A stretch of 64,000 bases of DNA from Geobacter sp. (GTDB lineage: Bacteria; Desulfobacterota; Desulfuromonadia; Geobacterales; Pseudopelobacteraceae): assembly GCA_003574895.1 (NCBI GenBank), contig PJFB01000002.1, forward strand, positions 186,001 through 250,000, given 5' to 3'. The position numbers were made by a program, and so were the translations under genes. Positions 57,172 through 64,000 of this stretch are shown in pieces. The notes below the pieces were generated by a model. The model ran no database searches and was not told where the DNA came from. It saw only the letters and a program-made list of their open reading frames with translations. Each line of letters opens with the position of its first letter. Position 1 is the stretch's first letter.

Positions 57172-58533
57172 ATGAAATCCTTGATCCTGGCATTGTTGTT
57201 TTCCTGTCTGCCGACTATTATCCTGCTGCCTGTTGGCGCCCATGCCGCGGCTGAACCCCAGAGCAGCAAGCTGATCCTCAGCCTGGACGATTGCATCCGC
57301 ATCGCCCTGAAAACTGCGCCAGAACTGGGGGAGTCCCAGGCAGATGTCGAGCAGGCCACCAGCAAACTGGATGAAGCAAAATCCTACCGTTACCCGCAAC
57401 TGGAGATAAAATCGTTGGTTGGGCCGGCTCCCGGTGCCAGGCGAAACGAATTGTTCGCCACGGATAAAACCTTCGAGCTCAAGGAGCTGACCTGGTTTGC
57501 CAGCACCGATGCCACCCTGATCCAGCCGCTCTGGACCTTTGGTAAGATCTCCGAGAACATGAAGGCCGCCACCCATGGCATTGAGGTGGATAAATCCCGC
57601 AAGGAGCAGCGCGCCAACGAGATCGTCCTTAAGGTGAAGGAGTATTATTACGGACTGCTTCTGGCCCGGGAAATGAAAGAGTTGATCCAGGAGGTCCAGG
57701 AAAGCCTGGGCAAAGCGCGCACCACAGCCCAGAAACTACTCGATCAGGGTTCAGACAGCGTTGATGAAATGGATGTCTACAAACTGGATGCATTTTCTGG
57801 CGAAGTAGCTAAATTCCTCGCGGAAGCCAAGAAAGGCGAACACCTCGCGCTGGCTGCAATGAGGACACGCCTTGGACTGCCGGCCGACTCCCTGCTGGAG
57901 ATCAGCAGCGAACGGCTGACCATGGACGCCAATCCGGCACCGGAATACGACACCTTCCTGGAAAAGGCCCGCGCCCAGCGCCCCGAATACAAACAGGTGG
58001 CCGAGGGGCTCAAGGCACGCTCCGCTCTGGTTGAGGCCGCAAAAGCCAACTATTACCCCGACATTTTCCTGGGTGGCATGGTTTCCTGGGCCTATGCCAG
58101 CAACCGTGACCGCATCGACAACCCCTATATCACCGACCAGTTCAAGCATATATACGGCGGGGTCGCCCTTGGGGTGCGCTGGAAACTGGACTTCGGTATT
58201 ACCGGCGCCAAGGTCGCCAACGAGCAGGCCCAGTACAACCGTCTGCTCAGCACAAAGGAATTTGCCGACGCCAACATCCCGTTGCAGATCCGCAAATTCT
58301 ATCTGGAGATGAAAGAGGCCGAAAACAGCGTAGTCGCCACGAAGCAAGCCTATAGCAATGCCAAGAAATGGGCCGTAACCGCCATGGCCAACTTCGACTT
58401 CGGAGTGGGCCCGGCCAAAGAGATATTCGATGCTCTCCAGGCTTACGCCCGCATGCGTGCCGAATATTTCCAATCTATCTACAACTACCGCATTGCCAGG
58501 GCAAACCTTGACTACGCCTCTGGCGCGCAGTGA
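57172..58533 (+). CDS. TolC-family protein in the mla operon
   Basis: A 453-residue outer-membrane efflux-type protein with a signal peptide (about 1-25). It has two OEP repeats, with typical 'SLDDCIRIALKTAPELGESQADVEQATSKLDEAKSYRYPQL' region at the start and a paired region later. It lacks a lipobox. It sits between mlaD and mlaC, 15 bases after the former and 16 before the latter, so it is part of the operon. E. coli has no such gene in its mla operon. A periplasm-spanning channel for lipid export to the outer membrane is a possible role, inferred from context only. Confidence 0.9.
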   Translation: MKSLILALLFSCLPTIILLPVGAHAAAEPQSSKLILSLDDCIRIALKTAPELGESQADVEQATSKLDEAKSYRYPQLEIKSLVGPAPGARRNELFATDKTFELKELTWFASTDATLIQPLWTFGKISENMKAATHGIEVDKSRKEQRANEIVLKVKEYYYGLLLAREMKELIQEVQESLGKARTTAQKLLDQGSDSVDEMDVYKLDAFSGEVAKFLAEAKKGEHLALAAMRTRLGLPADSLLEISSERLTMDANPAPEYDTFLEKARAQRPEYKQVAEGLKARSALVEAAKANYYPDIFLGGMVSWAYASNRDRIDNPYITDQFKHIYGGVALGVRWKLDFGITGAKVANEQAQYNRLLSTKEFADANIPLQIRKFYLEMKEAENSVVATKQAYSNAKKWAVTAMANFDFGVGPAKEIFDALQAYARMRAEYFQSIYNYRIARANLDYASGAQ

Positions 58534-58549
58534 TTAATAGGAGACATTC

Positions 58550-59140
58550 ATGCTGAAACGTATCACCCTTATCGCTCTTGCAGGCATTTTACTGGCATCC
58601 CAAGCATTAGCCGCTCCAACCGACGTGGTGAAGAAAACCGTGGACGAAGTAGTGCGCATTGTTTCCGACAAAGACATGAAAAAGAATGAACAAAAACGCC
58701 GCCAAGCGCTCAAGAAGACGATCAGTGTCATCTTCGACTATGAAGAGATGGCCAAACGCTCCTTAGGCAAACACTGGAACCAACGTAGCGAGCCGGAAAA
58801 GAAGCAGTTCACCGACCTGTTCGCATCCTTGCTGGAAAATTCCTATGCCAGCAAAATCGAGTCCTACAACAACGAGAAGATAATCTATGTAAAGGATGAG
58901 CAGGACGGCGACCATGCAGAAGTCAGATCAAAGGTCGTGACCACCAAGCGTGACGAGTTTTCGCTCGACTATCGACTGATGAATCATAATGGCAAATGGA
59001 TGGTCTATGACGTAGTTATCGAAGGGGTCAGCCTGGTATCCAATTACCGCAGCCAGTTTAACCGGATTATAACTGCCAATGGATATTCTGAACTAGTGAA
59101 AAAACTACAGAACAAAAGCAACGAACTTAAGACGCTATAG
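58550..59140 (+). CDS. mlaC: MlaC-type periplasmic phospholipid carrier
   Basis: A 196-residue periplasmic protein with a signal peptide (about 1-22, ending SQALA). The Ttg2D/MlaC fold is shown by 'VFDYEEMAKRSLGKHWNQRSEPEKKQFTDLFASLLENSY', 'VRSKVVTTKRDEFSLDYRLMNHNGKWMVYDVVIEGVSLVSNYRSQF' segments. It ferries phospholipid between the outer membrane and the MlaFED complex. It is the last gene of the operon. No MlaA or MlaB is adjacent. Confidence 0.93.
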   Translation: MLKRITLIALAGILLASQALAAPTDVVKKTVDEVVRIVSDKDMKKNEQKRRQALKKTISVIFDYEEMAKRSLGKHWNQRSEPEKKQFTDLFASLLENSYASKIESYNNEKIIYVKDEQDGDHAEVRSKVVTTKRDEFSLDYRLMNHNGKWMVYDVVIEGVSLVSNYRSQFNRIITANGYSELVKKLQNKSNELKTL

Positions 59141-59153
59141 CACATTAATTTGC

Positions 59154-59181
59154 TTGACACGCGATTTATGCCTGTGATAAA
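59154..59181 (+). promoter_or_regulatory. Promoter with long leader for the cold-shock gene
   Basis: TTGACA (59154-59159) and GATAAA (59176-59181) are spaced 16 bases. Transcription from here would give a leader of about 145 bases before the cold-shock gene, a length typical of cspA-type genes whose leader refolds with temperature. Confidence 0.65.
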
Positions 59182-59332
59182 CGACACGGGCAGCAAGTTT
59201 CGGAAGTTTTTGCAGAACGTTGAAGTAGCATGTTTGACCAGGCTTAGCGGTTTTCCTGCATCAGACTCCGGAAACTTATACGGTATCCCATTAGTTCCGG
59301 CGTAGGACCGGAGAAAAAAAGGAGGTAGGAAA

Positions 59333-59536
59333 ATGGCACAGGGCAAGGTTAAATGGTTTAACGACACAAAAGGTTTCGGCTTCATTGAGCAGGAGGGTGG
59401 CGAAGACGTCTTCGTTCATTTCTCCGCTATCCAGTCGGAGGGCTTCAAATCCCTCGCCGAAGGCGACTCCGTAACCTTCGACATCACTCAGGGCCCTAAA
59501 GGCCTCCAGGCATCAAACGTCCAGAAGACGAAGTAA
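59333..59536 (+). CDS. cspA: Cold-shock domain protein
   Basis: A 67-residue single cold-shock domain. RNP1 (KGFGFIE) and RNP2 (VFVHFSAI) are intact, and the start [16 protein letters not shown] is canonical. It binds single-stranded RNA and DNA. AAAGGAGGT is a very strong ribosome-binding site. Whether it is cold-induced or a constitutive CspD/CspC-like form cannot be told, but the long leader favours post-transcriptional control. Confidence 0.97.
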   Translation: MAQGKVKWFNDTKGFGFIEQEGGEDVFVHFSAIQSEGFKSLAEGDSVTFDITQGPKGLQASNVQKTK

Positions 59537-59561
59537 GCCTGGCAGCCTGACAGCACATAGC

Positions 59562-59596
59562 AAAAGCCCGTTGAGACAATCAACGGGCTTTTTTTA
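59562..59596 (+). terminator. Terminator of the cold-shock gene
   Basis: A 12-bp stem (AAAGCCCGTTGA/TCAACGGGCTTT) with a 5-base loop is followed by a long T-run. It lies 26 bases after the stop codon. Confidence 0.92.
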
Positions 59597-59638
59597 TTTT
59601 ATCATCTACTTTCCAGGCATCTAGAAACATAACAAGCC

Positions 59639-61510
59639 CTAATTCTTCTTGATCCCCTTTTTGCGACCGGTTCTTTTCGGTTTCCCAACAACATCCAACT
59701 GTTTTGCACGCTGATCCATTCTCCTTGCCCCCACGCCCACTCCGAACAGGAGTGAAGCGGCATCCTCGCGCCCCAGCTCCTTGAGAGCCTCCATTACCTT
59801 GCTTCGTTCATCCTGCCGATGCCATAACAGCAAGGCTTTCTGCAATCCTTTTTCCCGGTCGCTGCGTGCAACATACACTGTCTTGCCGCTGCCCGGATCG
59901 ATGCCCGTATGATAGATGCATGTGGAAAGCGTACCCGGCGTCGGCGTAAAATCCTGGACCTGCTCCACTCTCAGACCAAGCTTTTTTAGTATCAACGCCA
60001 ACGCCAGCATGTCTGCCAAGGTGCAGCCCGGATGACCTGAAATCAGGTACGGCACGACGTGCTGGGACTTGCCGATGCGGGCACTCTCGGTGCGAAAACG
60101 TTGCAGGAAATCCTCGAATGCCTTCCTGCCCGGCTTGCGCATCAGTGCAGTGACATGTTCCACGAGATGCTCCGGTGCGACCTTGAGCAGACCTCCCACA
60201 TGGTGTTGCAGAAGCTCTCTGAAATATTCCGGCTGGAAGGCCATCAGGTCATAGCGCACGCCCGACGAAACCGCCACATGCTTGATTCCGGTGCGGCCGC
60301 AGATTGACTTCAAAAGGGATGCCGCCCGCTTGTCGCCGGTGCGAAGGTGTTTGCAGGCCGTCGGGAAAATACAGCTTTCCCTCCGGCAGAGCCTTCCTGC
60401 TTCTGTATTGCCACAGATAATGCCATACATATTGGCGGTCGGCCCGCCAATGTCGCTGATGCTTCCCCGGAACCACGGCTTCCGGGTCATGGCATCAATT
60501 TCAGACAATATCGAGGTTTCGCTACGGGACTGGATCAACTTCCCCTGGTGCATGGCAATGGCGCAAAAGGCGCAACCGCCGAAGCAGCCCCGGTGACTGG
60601 TGATCGAGTCCCTGATCTGCTCCCAGGCCGGAATCGGCTCGCGGTAAGATGGATGGGGCGACTTTTCGAAAGGCAAGGCGTAGATGGCATCCATCCCCTG
60701 CTCGGTAAGCGGCAACGCAGGCGGATTGCAGACCAGCAAGCGATTGCCATGGGCCTGGACTAAGACACGGCCGCAAAACGGATTTTGCTCAAGCGCGGCC
60801 AGCCGAAAGGCCTCGGCAAAGCTGTTTTTATCCGCTGCCACTTCCTCATAAGCCGGAAGCTCCAGGAACGCATCATTGTGATGGAGAGATGACAGTTCTG
60901 CCATATCCTTACCGATATAGCAGATTCCCCGCACATCACGAAGGTCGGCAACCGTTTCTCCTGCCTGCAGCCTTTCCGCCACCTCCAAGAGTGATTGCTC
61001 AGCCATGCCGTAGATCAAAAGATCCGCCTTGGCGTCGAACAGGATCGAACGACGTACCTTGTCCTCCCAGTAATCGTAGTGGGCAAAGCGGCGCAATGAT
61101 GCTTCGATGCCGCCGATGATGACCGGCACATCCCGATAGGACTCCTTCAAGCGGGAGGTATATATGATGCTGGCGCGGTTGGGACGGGCGCCGTGACGGT
61201 TGCCGGGCGTATAGGCATCATCGTGGCGCAGCTTGCGGGCAGGTGTATAATGGGCGACCATGGAATCCATGGCGCCGGCCGCAACGGCGAAGAACAGTCT
61301 CGGCCGGCCCAAGGCCATGAACGGCTCTTTCGAGCGCCAGTCCGGTTGGGAAATGATCCCGACCCGGAAACCGTGCGCCTCCAGCCAGCGGGCCAGAAGC
61401 GGCACGCCGAAAGCCGGGTGATCGACATAGGCGTCGCCGGAAACAAAGATCACATCCAGCTCCGCCCAGCCGCGCTGGTGAACCTCTTCTGCTGTTGTAG
61501 GAATATACAT
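59639..61510 (-). CDS. YgiQ-family radical SAM protein
   Basis: A 623-residue protein of the UPF0313/YgiQ family. It starts '[33 protein letters not shown]' after the initiating MY. The radical SAM cluster motif is CFGGCAFC, in '[20 protein letters not shown]'. Later blocks '[12 protein letters not shown]' and '[19 protein letters not shown]' are diagnostic. The substrate is not known. AAGGTG lies before ATG 61510. A longer reading extends into a palindromic element and is rejected. The C-terminus is a basic Lys-rich tail. Confidence 0.92.
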   Translation of the reverse strand: MYIPTTAEEVHQRGWAELDVIFVSGDAYVDHPAFGVPLLARWLEAHGFRVGIISQPDWRSKEPFMALGRPRLFFAVAAGAMDSMVAHYTPARKLRHDDAYTPGNRHGARPNRASIIYTSRLKESYRDVPVIIGGIEASLRRFAHYDYWEDKVRRSILFDAKADLLIYGMAEQSLLEVAERLQAGETVADLRDVRGICYIGKDMAELSSLHHNDAFLELPAYEEVAADKNSFAEAFRLAALEQNPFCGRVLVQAHGNRLLVCNPPALPLTEQGMDAIYALPFEKSPHPSYREPIPAWEQIRDSITSHRGCFGGCAFCAIAMHQGKLIQSRSETSILSEIDAMTRKPWFRGSISDIGGPTANMYGIICGNTEAGRLCRRESCIFPTACKHLRTGDKRAASLLKSICGRTGIKHVAVSSGVRYDLMAFQPEYFRELLQHHVGGLLKVAPEHLVEHVTALMRKPGRKAFEDFLQRFRTESARIGKSQHVVPYLISGHPGCTLADMLALALILKKLGLRVEQVQDFTPTPGTLSTCIYHTGIDPGSGKTVYVARSDREKGLQKALLLWHRQDERSKVMEALKELGREDAASLLFGVGVGARRMDQRAKQLDVVGKPKRTGRKKGIKKN

Positions 61511-61523
61511 CGGACGCACCTTA

Positions 61524-61642
61524 CGAATGTGGATTTTTCGCAAGGTCAAGGCGCCCGAGGAATGGCGCGGAGACGTACCCAGCGGTACGTCGCACAAGAC
61601 ATTCCGAAGGGTAACGCCGAGATTGCGGAAAAGCTGCGTTCG
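61524..61642. repeat. Long palindromic element between argC and ygiQ
   Basis: About 119 bases form an imperfect palindrome. The centre is a perfect 8-bp stem GACGTACC/GGTACGTC around CAGC. It is flanked by GGAATG/CATTCC arms and then by weaker outer arms that begin CGAATG and end with GCGTTCG. It fills the whole gap between the two genes and abuts the argC stop codon. It looks like a dispersed REP- or MITE-like element, or a large processing hairpin. Confidence 0.65.
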
Positions 61643-62683
61643 TCATGGGAACAAGGCCAGTCCTTCCAACCCCATTGTCTCCGGAAAACCGCACACCAGG
61701 TTCATATTCTGGACTGCCTGGCCAGAGGCGCCCTTGACCAGATTGTCGATGGCGGAAATGACGATGACGCGGCCGGTGCGGCCATCGACCAGCGGCGAGA
61801 TGTCGCAGAAGTTGGAGCCACGCACATTGGCTGTCGAGGGGAGTACGCCCGGCGGCAGTATGCGCACGAAAGGCTCGCCGGCATAAAAGTCCCGGTAGAG
61901 CTTGACCAGCTTTTCGGTGCTGGTCGCCCCAATGGACGTCGAGTAGATGGTGGAAAGGATGCCGCGGTCCATGGGCACCAAGTGGGGGGTAAAGGTAATC
62001 TGCAGTTCCTCCTTGGCCAATAGAGATAGTTCCTGTTCGATCTCCGGGATATGCCGATGTACACCGCCGGCACCATAGGCCTTGAAACCATCGTTCACTT
62101 CGCAGTAAAGGCTATCGACCTTGGCCGCCCGCCCCGCCCCGCTGACCCCGGAGGCTGAATCTGCAATGATCCCCTTGGGATCGATCAACCCCTTTTTCAA
62201 TAGCGGTGCCAACCCCAGAATGATGCTGGTCGGATAGCAACCGGGGTTGGCAATCAGCTTGGCACCCCTGATCTTGCTGCGCCTGATCTCGGGCAGCCCA
62301 TAGACCGCCTTTTTCAGGTTGGCTGGATTGAGATGCGTTTCGTACCAAGCCCCATAGACCTCCGGATCGGCAAGGCGGTAATCTGCCGACAGGTCGATGA
62401 CGGTCTTCCCCAGTTTCAGGAATGTCGGCACAACTTCCATGGCCGCCTTGTGCGGTAATGCGGTGAAAATCAGGTCCGCCTTTTCCGCCACCATGACCGG
62501 CTCCAGGTTTTCCAACGTCAGGTCGCAACGATGACGCAGGGCCGGGAAAATATCCGATATCTTCTTGCCGGCGCTCTGTTCGGAAGTCAGGCAGGTTACC
62601 GCCACTTCGGGATGGCAATGCAGGATTCTGATCAGCTCCATTCCGGTATATCCGCTGGCTCCAACAATGGCAACATTGAGCAT
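61643..62683 (-). CDS. argC: N-acetyl-gamma-glutamyl-phosphate reductase
   Basis: A 346-residue enzyme of arginine biosynthesis that reduces N-acetylglutamyl phosphate with NADPH. The N-terminal Rossmann motif '[18 protein letters not shown]', the catalytic Cys in [17 protein letters not shown] and '[10 protein letters not shown]' are conserved. It belongs to the longer ArgC type. A good promoter lies upstream. Transcribed toward ygiQ, with a large palindrome between. Confidence 0.98.
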   Translation of the reverse strand: MLNVAIVGASGYTGMELIRILHCHPEVAVTCLTSEQSAGKKISDIFPALRHRCDLTLENLEPVMVAEKADLIFTALPHKAAMEVVPTFLKLGKTVIDLSADYRLADPEVYGAWYETHLNPANLKKAVYGLPEIRRSKIRGAKLIANPGCYPTSIILGLAPLLKKGLIDPKGIIADSASGVSGAGRAAKVDSLYCEVNDGFKAYGAGGVHRHIPEIEQELSLLAKEELQITFTPHLVPMDRGILSTIYSTSIGATSTEKLVKLYRDFYAGEPFVRILPPGVLPSTANVRGSNFCDISPLVDGRTGRVIVISAIDNLVKGASGQAVQNMNLVCGFPETMGLEGLALFP

Positions 62684-62777
62684 TACAATCCTCCATGGAC
62701 AACTGGCGAAATGCGGGCTTCCGATTTTCCGCCCGCCCTCACCACGTTAAGGGATAGCGATTTTCGCAATAGGTATC

Positions 62778-62806
62778 ACTATACCGATCACGGGTAAATT
62801 TTGTAA
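62778..62806 (-). promoter_or_regulatory. Promoter of argC
   Basis: On the minus strand TTACAA (62806-62801) and TATAGT (62783-62778) are spaced 17 bases, 95 bases before the argC start. The rest of the 312-base gap to the divergent SDR gene (62684-62995) shows no further gene. Confidence 0.65.
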
Positions 62807-62995
62807 CAGAAAATATCAGCTGCAATAATCTGCAGTCATGATGAAAGATGGATCGGGCTTCCTGCAGCTGTGAGCCCTTACCAATTGGTATGTGAGATCA
62901 CGGCAGTCAGCCGTTCGACAGGCAGGATTCGGTCTGTTATAAGTAATCGGGTGAGGGATCTGGAATTTATGCCAAATCGAAAGGAGAGTAACCAT

Positions 62996-63784
62996 ATGGA
63001 TCTGAAGATGAATGGAAAAACCGCCCTGGTCTCGGGTTCCACCAAGGGGATCGGCCTGGCGATCGCCACGAAGCTTGCCGCGGAAGGTGCGCGCGTTATC
63101 GTCAATGGTCGCTCCGAGAGCTCTTTGTCCGCAGCACTGGAAAAGATCCGCAACGCCGTACCCGGCGCACAACCAATTGGTTTTGCGGGAGATCTGGCCA
63201 GCGCGGCAGTGGCCGATCAGCTCATAAAACTATATCCGTCACTGGACATCCTGGTCAACAATCTCGGCATATACGAACCACGGCCCTTCGAGGAAATCAG
63301 CGACGATGAGTGGCGGCGTTTCTTCGAGGTCAACGTGTTGAGTGCTGTCAGGTTGGCCAGGGCGTATCTGCCGGCCATGAGGCAGCGCAACTGGGGGCGG
63401 ATCGTTTTCATCAGCAGCGAGAGCGGCGTACAGATACCAGCGGAAATGGTCCATTACGGCATGACCAAGACCGCTTTGTTGGCGGTATCGCGGGGCATTG
63501 CCGAAACTTGCGCCGGAACAGGCATCACGGCCAATGCCGTGCTTCCCGGTCCGACACGTTCCGAGGGCGTAAACGAATTTGTCACCAAAATGGGCGCGGG
63601 CCGCCCCTTTGAAGAATTTGAAGACGAATTCTTCCGAACAGTGCGACCAACCTCGTTGCTCAAGCGATTCGCCACCACCGATGAAGTTGCCAGCATGGTC
63701 GTGTACGTCTGCAGCCCACTGGCTTCCGCCACCACCGGGGCTGCCTTACGGGCCGATGGTGGGGTAGTCAAATCCTGCTTCTGA
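62996..63784 (+). CDS. SDR-family oxidoreductase
   Basis: A 262-residue short-chain dehydrogenase. The cofactor motif SGSTKGIGLAIA lies near residues 12-23, NNLGIYE carries the NNxG motif, and the catalytic Ser and Tyr-x3-Lys appear in 'VFISSESGVQIPAEMVHYGMTKTALL'. It resembles 3-oxoacyl-ACP reductase (FabG)-like enzymes. The substrate is unknown. ATG 62996 has AAGGAGAG in front; upstream in-frame starts are rejected. Divergent from argC. Confidence 0.92.
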   Translation: MDLKMNGKTALVSGSTKGIGLAIATKLAAEGARVIVNGRSESSLSAALEKIRNAVPGAQPIGFAGDLASAAVADQLIKLYPSLDILVNNLGIYEPRPFEEISDDEWRRFFEVNVLSAVRLARAYLPAMRQRNWGRIVFISSESGVQIPAEMVHYGMTKTALLAVSRGIAETCAGTGITANAVLPGPTRSEGVNEFVTKMGAGRPFEEFEDEFFRTVRPTSLLKRFATTDEVASMVVYVCSPLASATTGAALRADGGVVKSCF

Positions 63785-63840
63785 CCAGTCCATGTACAGC
63801 AAAACACCCAGTGTGATGCAAAGGCGGCATCGGGAGTATC

Positions 63841-64000
63841 TCAGGGTTTGGCAGTGAAGCTGCCGAAGGTGGGGACATCTTCATTTCCCCTGAATTGGGG
63901 GGCAGCTTCCGTCAGCCAGTAATAATAGCTGAAGTGTATCTGCTTGATCTGTATGCCGGGAGGAGTATGAAATGCCATTTTGAATGGCTCTTTCCTGCCT
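63841..64000 (-). CDS. C-terminal part of an unidentified protein (or a small protein)
   Basis: On the minus strand an open frame runs in from the window edge and ends at a TGA at 63843-63841. An internal ATG at 63978 with AGGAAAG in front would give a 45-residue protein beginning MAFHTPPG and containing HFSYYYWLTEA. Otherwise it is the end of a larger gene cut by the window. I do not recognise it. Confidence 0.4.
   Translation of the reverse strand, partial: GRKEPFKMAFHTPPGIQIKQIHFSYYYWLTEAAPQFRGNEDVPTFGSFTAKP

Overview
The window looks like chromosomal DNA of a GC-rich Geobacter/Pelobacter-type bacterium (Desulfuromonadales/Geobacterales). Pointers are: a short Cys-containing peptide paired with a radical SAM/SPASM maturase of the 'geopeptide' type; an F-type ATPase operon with split b and b' subunits next to parAB; an MqnA-type menaquinone enzyme; a hopanoid-type glycosyltransferase; and an Mla operon that carries its own TolC-like gene. 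No replication origin, CRISPR array or intact insertion sequence was seen. All assignments come from reading translated sequence and motifs, not from database searches.

Layout. 1-2.1 kb: a minus-strand peptide/maturase pair embedded in dispersed repeats. 2.1-8.0 kb: a TonB-dependent receptor, an orphan ABC-type periplasmic binding protein and a sensor kinase in one operon, facing a sigma54-type response regulator. 8.0-9.7 kb: an AT-rich patch with an HDOD gene, bounded by a decayed tRNA-Ser copy and the intact tRNA-Ser(UGA); serS follows at 9.8-11.1 kb. 11.1-16 kb: CapA-like, B12/radical SAM, PilZ, DUF4911 and ArnD-like genes. 16-21.1 kb: a c-di-AMP (ydaO-type) riboswitch followed by two tandem Kup K+ transporters and a Na+/Ca2+-exchanger-family protein. 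21.2-25.7 kb: a giant multi-PAS hybrid kinase and a radical SAM protein. 25.7-31.8 kb: atpX-F-H-A-G-D-C on the minus strand. 32-36.5 kb: parAB, a pseudouridine synthase, an MnmM-like methyltransferase and an HpnI-like glycosyltransferase.

36.6-54.9 kb is an envelope and efflux region bracketed by two paralogous TetR regulators. Four near-identical operator palindromes (GAATGA-N4-TCATTC) lie before TetR-1, a small hypothetical gene, TetR-2 and an RND efflux operon. Between them are an ArnT-like transferase, an AT-richer cassette (MqnA, PagL-like deacylase, an internally duplicated outer-membrane barrel, two small unknown genes) and a HlyD/RbbA-type/ABC-2 exporter. 55-59.1 kb is an mlaEFD-tolC-mlaC operon for outer-membrane lipid traffic, followed by a cold-shock gene. 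59.6-64 kb holds ygiQ, argC, an SDR oxidoreductase and the end of an unidentified gene.

The shared theme is the cell envelope: lipid A modification (ArnD, ArnT-like, PagL-like), hopanoid modification (HpnI-like), lipid transport (Mla), efflux (two systems) and an outer-membrane-linked sensory operon. The most notable signals are the peptide/maturase pair opposite the receptor-sensor operon, the tRNA-Ser-bounded patch, the four-site TetR network, the duplicated barrel protein and several palindromic dispersed repeats, one inside the ATP synthase operon.
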